Shown here: positions 1 through 5,388 of the stretch, piece after piece
How the letters are laid out: each line of letters begins with the position of its first letter
How positions within the stretch are numbered: the stretch's first letter is position 1
Origin: CALNXN01 sp942490645
Lineage (GTDB): Bacteria > Pseudomonadota > Alphaproteobacteria > Rhodobacterales > Rhodobacteraceae
Direction of reading: 5' to 3'
NCBI GenBank assembly: GCA_942490645.1
Contig: CALNXN010000008.1
Coordinates: 1 to 11,955 of the forward strand
Length of the DNA: 11,955 bases
The notes under the pieces: model-generated
Told to the model about the DNA's origin: nothing
The model's input: only the letters and a program-made list of their open reading frames with translations
Database searches by the model: none
Position numbers and translations under genes: made by a program

Positions 1-87
1 GGTCGTTCAGGCAGGGCGCAGTGAATAACCGCGAAGAGTCCTCTGTTAGATTTTCTTGCGTTGCCCAGGCATCCGGATCAACTCCCC

Positions 88-247
88 TTAGCGCTCCAGT
101 GAAACCGGCAGGTAGGCGCTGTAGGTCGTCGCCAGGCTTTCATGACCCGGTGTTCCGGGAGAATGCCTTGAGCGCTTCGGGAAGGTTTTCTAGTCAGCAG
201 TCTGGTCACGGTCGGCTGGGCCAAGGTCCGGTGCCATGTCCGAATGC
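88..247 (-). pseudogene. Decayed C-terminus of a tyrosine recombinase (integrase) remnant
   Basis: Read on the minus strand, the last segment (147 down to the TAA at 88-90) encodes GHESLATTYSAYLPVSLER. This matches the end of alphaproteobacterial phage-type integrases, where an active-site LGHES motif is followed about ten residues later by the nucleophilic tyrosine (TTxxxY). Just upstream, in a second frame, lies LPEALKAFSRNT (about 149-188), which fits the segment that normally precedes LGH (PEAFKAWSQN). Dropping one base of the CCC run at 146-148 joins the two. Further upstream a third frame gives RTLAQPTVTRLLT (about 193-231), reminiscent of the FRHTL region. The in-frame reading has stops, and no N-terminal or core domain is seen, so this is a dead fragment of a once larger recombinase gene. 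The family call rests on motif memory, not on an alignment. Confidence 0.55.
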
Positions 248-391
248 AAAGACCAGTCTTCAGATTTTTGTCTCACGCTTGGACAAAATAAAAATGTACG
301 CAAACCTACGATCACGCAAACCGCACCTGCGGTGACAGACTACCGGTGCGAACCTTTACCCGTGGTTTGGGACCGACGTGTACTCTTGCCG
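248..391. other. Non-coding stretch between integrase remnant and VPLPA-CTERM gene
   Basis: No gene is supported here. It holds a 9-base direct repeat ACGCAAACC (298-306 and 314-322) and a tight hairpin ACCGCA-CC-TGCGGT (320-333) that lies about 60 bases past the stop of the minus-strand VPLPA-CTERM gene. The hairpin has a two-base loop, and on the minus strand it is followed by TTTGCG rather than a T run, so it is at best a poor terminator. Confidence 0.4.
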
Positions 392-1015
392 TTAGGACCT
401 TGCGCGTTGAGCCTTTCGGCGCGTCAACGCCAGCGATCCAATAGCAATTCCCATCAGCCAAAAGCCAGCCGGCAATGGGACTACTGACGTGTTCGCAGTT
501 CGGACATTTACGTTGTCGAGAATAATTCCAAAGTTGTCGCCACCGGCGTTCTCGAAGCTCAATTTGGCGGCCGAAGTCAAATTCACGTTGCGGGTATAAG
601 TCGCCCACGGGTCGGACGAGTTCAGCGTAATGCTTTCGGTCAAGTCGCCAAAGCTGAGGATGGCGATGGTATCCGGGACCGCCCCCCGCTGATTTCCCGA
701 CAGACCAAAGCTGAGGACATAAGATCCAGCCGCAAATTTGTTCTTGGTCGTGAAGATGCCCGAGTCGCTCGTCGACCCGTCCATGTCAACACACCACGAT
801 CCCGATTGGCACGTAATACCGAAGCCGCCTGATTTTATCAGGTCCACTGTCCCGTCGGTGACATCCCAGTTTGTGAAAGCGTTATAGTTGAGGACGGACC
901 CGGTCGGTGCTTCTCCCTCAAACCCGTCTGTAAACCCAGTAATGGTTGCTGCCGACGCGGCCATCCCAGACACAGCAAACACCGCCGCAAGGGCGCATTT
1001 TACAATATATATCAT
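392..1015 (-). CDS. VPLPA-CTERM sorting domain-containing secreted protein
   Basis: This 207-residue protein is predicted to be exported and anchored or processed at the envelope. Residues 1-22 form a signal peptide (short basic start, hydrophobic stretch, ASA cleavage site). The mature part (about 23-176) is rich in Gly, Ser, Thr, Asn and Asp with alternating hydrophobics, which suggests a beta-sandwich (jelly-roll, carbohydrate-binding-like) ectodomain; it has two cysteines, C69 and C75, that could form a disulfide. The C-terminus is the sorting tail: VPLPA at 179-183, a hydrophobic helix at about 184-197, then a basic RRKAQRAR tail. VPLPA-CTERM is the Rhodobacterales variant of PEP-CTERM, which in related systems is processed by an exosortase; no exosortase gene is in the window. 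The start is supported by AAGGGG about 8 bases upstream of the ATG. It appears monocistronic. The ligand and role are unknown; an exopolysaccharide or biofilm role is inferred from the family. Confidence 0.9.
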   Translation of the reverse strand: MIYIVKCALAAVFAVSGMAASAATITGFTDGFEGEAPTGSVLNYNAFTNWDVTDGTVDLIKSGGFGITCQSGSWCVDMDGSTSDSGIFTTKNKFAAGSYVLSFGLSGNQRGAVPDTIAILSFGDLTESITLNSSDPWATYTRNVNLTSAAKLSFENAGGDNFGIILDNVNVRTANTSVVPLPAGFWLMGIAIGSLALTRRKAQRARS

Positions 1016-1032
1016 AACAATTTCCCCTTTCT

Positions 1033-1049
1033 TTAAGGTTTAGCCTTAA
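1033..1049. promoter_or_regulatory. Inverted repeat in the leader of the VPLPA-CTERM gene
   Basis: TTAAGG (1033-1038), a five-base loop, then CCTTAA (1044-1049) forms a perfect 6-bp inverted repeat about 18 bases upstream of the minus-strand start codon and just upstream of its ribosome binding site. It could be an operator or a small leader stem-loop. A weak -35-like TTGTCT lies on the minus strand 17 bases upstream of the TTAAGG half, so the repeat may overlap the -10 region. Nothing shows which protein would bind it. Confidence 0.3.
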
Positions 1050-1572
1050 CACGAATCTCTCGCTTCAGACAAGCTGGGCCGTGCCCTACATAGCCGTGCA
1101 GGCGTAACTGCTTGAACGACAAAACCGATTTGCGGCTGTATCGCGTCGCCGAGTGTCCGACCTCCTGTCGGTTGGTTTCCTCTTGTCCAGTGCCGACCCC
1201 AGTGTGGTAAGGGGTCTGGTGGAACGTATCCTTTGTCCGCATCTTACCTGTTCATGGGCGGTGCGGCGAACGGCGCTGTTTCCGGAACCGGCCACTCGTG
1301 GTCGGCGCGGCGAAAGACGAAAAAGAGCCCATTTAAACAGATGCCGCGGCTTGCACCAAGGTCCGCAAATCATTCCAAATGGCCCTTCGAAGGTGGCTTA
1401 TGCATAACTTCGGGTATGGATTGGACGGAACCATTTCCAACGCCTTAGATGGTGCCAAAATCATTATGTGAACAACGTAAAAAGACGCGACATCGTGTTG
1501 TGGCGGGAGACATTTGGGGTTTCATGTTTCGTCGCAACACCGCCCATGCGGTCAAAAGCGGCTGTGCCGGGA
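1050..1572. other. Gene-poor intergenic region
   Basis: About 520 bases between the start of the VPLPA-CTERM gene and the end of the LysR gene. Open frames exist on both strands (for example 1153-1407 plus and 1086-1373 minus), but they overlap each other, are low in hydrophobic pattern, rich in Arg/Ser/Pro, lack convincing ribosome binding sites and resemble no family I know. I see no tRNA, clear terminator or transposon end. It may hold decayed sequence, since the neighbouring left end also carries a dead integrase and the 10-mer CCAAGGTCCG occurs both here (1356-1365) and in that remnant (221-230). Confidence 0.45.
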
Positions 1573-2446
1573 TCAACCTTGCCTGCCTTCGCTGCGCAGC
1601 CAATCCACAACCGATTGCGCGGCACCATTGCGCAAACCGCGCGGCGTGATGTTGACATAGTACTGCTTTCTCCATGCGATCGACTGATCAAAAAGCTGGA
1701 TGACCCGTCCGGTTTCAATCTCGTGCTCGATCAGTGGCATCCAGCCAAGCGTTACACCCTGACCCTCAACCGCGCCGCGCATGACCGCGTTGGCGTCTTC
1801 AAAGACGGGTCCTTGAAGTGGCTCATCGCAGGCCACGTCCATCGCCGCAAACCAGTCGGCCCAACCTGATGTATCGCGTTGATGTATCAGCGGCATGTTA
1901 ACAAGATCCGACGGGCTGTCGGGGCGGCCGAAGCGTTTGATCAACGAAGGGCTGGCAATGGCGAAGGGCGTTGAGCGTCAGAAGCGGTTGCGCATTTTCT
2001 TCCGTAATATCGTCCCAGGAGATCACGATATCTGCATCGATGTCCTGCCCAGAGAGCCGCTGCGGGATCGGGACAACTTCAAGAGATATCTGCGGATGTT
2101 CCACCCAGAACGGTGCCAGCCGTGGCATCAGCCAGCGCGCGGCAAAGAAGGGCCCCGCCGCGATGCGGATGACCTGTCCGTTGGGGCTACGGCGGGTTCT
2201 GTCTACGGCCTGCGCCAACTGCGCAAAGGCTTGGGCGACATCTGTGCTCAGCTCGCGCCCTTGTTGGGTCAAGGTTACGTTCCGGCCGTCGCGCTCAAAC
2301 AGCGGCACCCCAAGGTCTTCTTCGAGGGTCCGTATGTGATGGCTGATTGCCGTGGGCGAAACATTCAGGGCCTTGGCCGCAGATTTGAAGCTGCCGGTGC
2401 GGGCGGCATGGTCAAACGCGCGAAGTGCTTTGAGAGAGGGGAGCAT
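1573..2446 (-). pseudogene. GcvA-like LysR-family transcriptional regulator, frameshifted
   Basis: LysR-type regulator, the natural candidate to control the divergent catabolic operon. The N-terminal part (LPSLKALRAFDHAARTGSF, then SAAKALNVSPTAISHHIRTL) is a typical GcvA-group winged helix-turn-helix (about residues 4-62). The effector-binding domain starts around 88 and runs to LLTLNA. There the frame breaks: the remainder (AIASPSLIKRFGRP through SGWADWFAAMDV to WLRSEG) continues in another frame to the TGA at 1573-1575. Removing one base from the GGG run at 1966-1968 joins them as LTLNAFAIASPSL and gives 290 residues, the usual family length. The alternative frame has a stop at 1978-1980, so the lesion lies between about 1898 and 1977. 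I start at the ATG ending at 2446 because TTAGGATCAAC precedes it; the upstream ATG at 2473 would add nine residues but has no ribosome binding site. This is either a true pseudogene or a one-base sequence error. Confidence 0.8.
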
Positions 2447-2471
2447 GTTGATCCTAAGATTAGTTAAACTC

Positions 2472-2486
2472 ATCTATTAGGAAGAT
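2472..2486. promoter_or_regulatory. Candidate LysR box (T-N11-A) in the divergent promoter
   Basis: ATCT-N7-AGAT is a 15-bp interrupted palindrome that fits the T-N11-A consensus of LysR-type regulators. It lies between the divergent regulator and the methyltransferase gene, just upstream of the candidate -35 of the operon, where such a regulator usually binds. Other symmetric elements sit beside it: CTAAGATTAG (2454-2463), AGTTAAACT (2462-2470) and the pair TCCTAA/TTAGGA (2452-2457 and 2477-2482). Assignment of binding to the adjacent LysR gene is inference from position. Confidence 0.45.
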
Positions 2487-2494
2487 TTTTGTCT

Positions 2495-2524
2495 TTGTAA
2501 ACGAGGAATTATCCATCCTATCAT
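2495..2524 (+). promoter_or_regulatory. Candidate sigma-70 promoter of the catabolic operon
   Basis: TTGTAA (2495-2500), an 18-base spacer, then TATCAT (2519-2524, five of six matches to TATAAT). Transcription would begin near 2531, which leaves only about six bases before the ATG at 2537 but about 21 before the GTG at 2552. This promoter therefore favours the later start of the methyltransferase. Prediction is by eye only. Confidence 0.35.
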
Positions 2525-2536
2525 AAGAGAAATTGG

Positions 2537-4096
2537 ATGAGGAAGACTCACGTGCGACAGACACACAAGGCGCGGCGCGGGCGCAAGCAGCGGCAAAATG
2601 ACACAAATACCTCGGCGGGTGCCCCGGTTTGGCCCGGTGTCACGGGGGGGCGGTTCAAACCTCTGACCGACAGCGAAGTTGCGGTGGTTGCTGAAGCGGT
2701 GCTGCGCCTTCTTGAAACGCTCGGCCTCAGTCAGGCCATCCCGTCGATGGTAGACCGCGTCGTGGCACACGGTGGGCACTTCACCGAGGATAAGCGCCTG
2801 CTGTTTCCGCGCGATCTGGTCCTGAAGACAATCGCAGAGGCACGGCGTGACATCGTGCTTTGTGGTCAGGACCCCGCACATGACCTCGATCTTTCTGGCC
2901 CCCGTGTGCACATGTCATCAGGCGGTGGTGCGCCGGGCGTCTTTGATCTGGAAGATGGGCACTACCGCGACGGATCTCTGCAAGACCTTTATGATGCGGC
3001 ACGTATTTGTGATGCGATGGAAAACATCCACCATTTCTCGCGCTCTATCGTCGCCCGCGACATCGATGACAATGCGGTGATGGATATCAACACCGCCTAT
3101 GCCTGTCTTGCAGGCACGTCCAAGCATGTGTCGGTGAGCGTCACAGAACCTGAGACAGTGCATGAACTTGCCGCCCTCTGTTATTCGCTGGCGGGCGGCG
3201 AGGCTGCCTTTCGCGCGCGTCCTTTTCTGACGGTCATGGTCTGCCATGTGGTCCCGCCCATGCGCTTTGCCGAAGAGGCGTGTGAGACGTTGGAAGCTGC
3301 CATTCTGGCAGGGTTCCCCGTGCAACTGATTTCAGCCGGACAAGCAGGTGCGACCAGCCCTGCGACCATCGCCGGATCATTGGTGCAGGCTGTTGCAGAA
3401 ACATTGGCCGGACTGGTTTTTGCGCGCCTCGTCGATCCGGATGTGCGGGCGATCTTTGCGCCAAAGCCGTTGGTCGCTGATTTGCGCACCGGCTCAATGT
3501 GCGGCGGCGGCGGCGAACAGGCGATCCTGATGGCAGCCGCGGCGCAGATGGGGCGGCACTATGATCTTCCGACCTCGTCGATAGCGGGGATTACGGATGC
3601 CAAAACGCTGGATGCGCAATTCGGGTCGGAGAAATGTCTCGCCGTGACGATGGCGGCGCATGCCGGGTCCAATCTGATCACCCAGTCTTGCGGGATGCAG
3701 GCAAGCCTGCTTGGCGTGTCGCTTGAGGCCTATGTGGCTGATAACGACATGTTGGGGAACATCCTGCGCACCCTGCGCGGGGTCGAGGTGACGCCTGACA
3801 ACATTGCCGAGGATGTGATTGCTAATGTGTGCCGTGGCGAGGGGCATTATCTGGGGCAGGCCCATACGTTTGAGCGGATGAAATCAGATTACTTTTATCC
3901 CCATATCGGGGATCGGCGCACGCCAAGGGACTGGGAAAGTGACGGATCAAGCACCGTCGGGGACCGCGCGCGCGACGTTGCGCGGCAATTGATTGCCGAA
4001 CATTTCCCGGCGCATCTGGATGACGCACGGGACGCACAGTTGCGTGCAGCCTTTGACATCAGATTGCCGCGCCAAGCCATGAGCAAATCATCATGA
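2537..4096 (+). CDS. MttB-family (trimethylamine methyltransferase-like) protein, non-pyrrolysine
   Basis: 519-residue member of the MttB/COG5598 family, whose characterised non-pyrrolysine members (MtgB, MtpB, MtcB, MtyB) transfer a methyl group from quaternary amines such as glycine betaine, proline betaine or carnitine to a corrinoid protein. Family marks seen: basic N-terminus RRGRK, then WPGVTGGRFKPL (32-43), a glycine-rich segment GSMCGGGGEQ (319-328) in the barrel, TDAKTLDAQ (353-361), and the C-terminal signature HT-x3-M-x3-YFYP-x3-DR-x5-W (443-466). The reading frame has no internal TAG, so no pyrrolysine; the substrate is unlikely to be trimethylamine itself. Start: the ATG at 2537 has AAGAGA upstream, but the GTG at 2552 has the better GAGGAAG six bases away and would remove five residues. 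First gene of the operon; its stop overlaps the next start (ATGA). No corrinoid protein or reactivator is encoded nearby, so the methyl acceptor is unknown. Confidence 0.9.
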   Translation: MRKTHVRQTHKARRGRKQRQNDTNTSAGAPVWPGVTGGRFKPLTDSEVAVVAEAVLRLLETLGLSQAIPSMVDRVVAHGGHFTEDKRLLFPRDLVLKTIAEARRDIVLCGQDPAHDLDLSGPRVHMSSGGGAPGVFDLEDGHYRDGSLQDLYDAARICDAMENIHHFSRSIVARDIDDNAVMDINTAYACLAGTSKHVSVSVTEPETVHELAALCYSLAGGEAAFRARPFLTVMVCHVVPPMRFAEEACETLEAAILAGFPVQLISAGQAGATSPATIAGSLVQAVAETLAGLVFARLVDPDVRAIFAPKPLVADLRTGSMCGGGGEQAILMAAAAQMGRHYDLPTSSIAGITDAKTLDAQFGSEKCLAVTMAAHAGSNLITQSCGMQASLLGVSLEAYVADNDMLGNILRTLRGVEVTPDNIAEDVIANVCRGEGHYLGQAHTFERMKSDYFYPHIGDRRTPRDWESDGSSTVGDRARDVARQLIAEHFPAHLDDARDAQLRAAFDIRLPRQAMSKSS

Positions 4097-5388
4097 GTGG
4101 AAACGAAGACCTGTCCGGTCGCGCCCGCGCCGCCCTCCCCGGCGGGGTCAGCCACGAATTACGCTACCGCACGCCGCATCCGATATTCATTGAACGCGCG
4201 GCGGGAGCCGAAAAGTGGGACGTGGAGGGCCGCCGCTACATCGATTTCAAAATGGGCAGCGCCAGCCAGATGCTGGGCCATTCCCATCCTGACATTGTCG
4301 AGGCTTTGCAACGGGCTACCACCACTGCGATTTTCAGCGCGGATTGTCATCTTGGCGAGATTGAATGGGCTGAATGGGTGAACCAGCTCCTCCCCTGCGC
4401 AGAACGCACGCGGTTCTGTGCGTCAGGATCAGAGGCGACGATGCTGGCGATCCGGCTGGGGCGCGCGTTCAGCGGTAAACCCGGCGTGTTGCGCATTGAT
4501 GGTCATTATCACGGCTGGCACGACCATGCACTGAAGGGTGCCAGGCCCGGCAGCGACCGCGCAACCTCGCTTGGCGTGCCAGATGCGATCAGCGACTTGA
4601 TCACCATTTGCGCCGCCAACCCCCAAGCGATGGAAGGCGCGCTGCAAGACCACCAGATTGGAACCGTGATCATCGAAGCATCGGGGGCGAATTACGGATC
4701 AGTCCCGCTGGCCACAGATACGCTTCAAGCGTTGCATGATGTGGCACGCAAAGCGGGTGTGGTTTTGATCTTTGACGAAATCATAACCGGGTTTCGCTGG
4801 TCCCCAGGCGGTCGGCAGGCGCGGGACGGGATCGTGCCGGACCTGACCACATTGGCCAAGATTGTGACGGGCGGATTACCCGGTGGCGCGGTCTGCGGCA
4901 AAGCTGAAATCATGGAGCTGATGAACAACGCTGAAACGCGCGATGGGCTTTCACCCCCGGTCAGCCACAAAGGCACGTTCAACGCCTCGCCCCTGGTTGC
5001 GGCGGGAGCCAATGCGGCGATGAAGCATCTATCAACGGGTGCGCCGCAGCGTCAGGCGGATGCGATGGCGGCATTGCTGCGCGCGGGTATTGCGACACTG
5101 ATGGCGCGGCTCGGGATTGCGGGCACGGTCTACGGCGACAGTTCGACCTGCCACATGTATTTCGGGGAGGCACCCATGGAGGGGCTGACTCCTGCGCAAA
5201 TCCGAACCGTCCAACCCGATTTGGTGAACGGATTGCGCGGGGGGCTGTTGGAACGGGGCGTTGATCTGATGTCGCATACATCCTGCGTCACGTCCGCCGC
5301 GCACACTCCGGCATTGATCGACGAAGCTTTGGGCGCATTCGAAAGCACGTTTGCGGCCTTAATCAAAGATGGAGTGATCGCAACATGA
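4093..5388 (+). CDS. Class III PLP aminotransferase (glutamate-1-semialdehyde aminomutase-like)
   Basis: 431-residue fold-type I PLP enzyme of class III, of normal length. Seen: SGSEAT (111-116), which binds the cofactor phosphate; GHYHGWH (137-143), whose aromatic residue stacks on the PLP ring; FDEIITGFR (227-235), with Asp228 facing the pyridine nitrogen; and TTLAKIVTGG (252-261), with Lys256 as the Schiff-base lysine. The sequence style is closer to the HemL-like group than to typical omega-amino acid:pyruvate transaminases, but its place in an amine-degradation operon argues against a role in tetrapyrrole synthesis. It may move an amino group from the demethylated substrate to a keto acid, or act as an aminomutase. 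Both ends overlap neighbours by ATGA, so it is probably translationally coupled. Donor and acceptor cannot be read from the sequence. Confidence 0.9.
   Translation: MSGNEDLSGRARAALPGGVSHELRYRTPHPIFIERAAGAEKWDVEGRRYIDFKMGSASQMLGHSHPDIVEALQRATTTAIFSADCHLGEIEWAEWVNQLLPCAERTRFCASGSEATMLAIRLGRAFSGKPGVLRIDGHYHGWHDHALKGARPGSDRATSLGVPDAISDLITICAANPQAMEGALQDHQIGTVIIEASGANYGSVPLATDTLQALHDVARKAGVVLIFDEIITGFRWSPGGRQARDGIVPDLTTLAKIVTGGLPGGAVCGKAEIMELMNNAETRDGLSPPVSHKGTFNASPLVAAGANAAMKHLSTGAPQRQADAMAALLRAGIATLMARLGIAGTVYGDSSTCHMYFGEAPMEGLTPAQIRTVQPDLVNGLRGGLLERGVDLMSHTSCVTSAAHTPALIDEALGAFESTFAALIKDGVIAT

Noticed and set aside
320..333. Hairpin ACCGCA-CC-TGCGGT as a terminator of the VPLPA-CTERM gene
   Set aside because: The loop is only two bases, the stem is short and no T run follows on the minus strand.
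21..608. Overlapping open frames at 21-335 (plus), 236-487 (plus) and 312-608 (minus)
   Set aside because: They overlap one another, the integrase remnant or the VPLPA-CTERM gene in other frames, have no good ribosome binding site and encode low-complexity basic sequence.
1033..1448. Open frames at 1033-1242 and 1086-1373 (minus) and 1153-1407 and 1233-1448 (plus)
   Set aside because: They are mutually overlapping, Arg/Ser/Pro-rich, and match no family I know; probably chance frames in non-coding DNA.
1468..2467. Plus-strand open frames at 1468-1869 and 1895-2467
   Set aside because: They are the antisense shadow of the LysR gene, whose helix-turn-helix and effector domain are clear on the minus strand.
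2472..2486. CRISPR, tRNA or riboswitch in the divergent gap
   Set aside because: The gap is only 90 bases, with no repeat-spacer pattern, cloverleaf or recognisable glycine-riboswitch core.
4093..5388. Calling the aminotransferase HemL (tetrapyrrole synthesis)
   Set aside because: Fold and motifs fit, but the operon is catabolic, and alphaproteobacteria usually make 5-aminolevulinate by the ALA synthase route.
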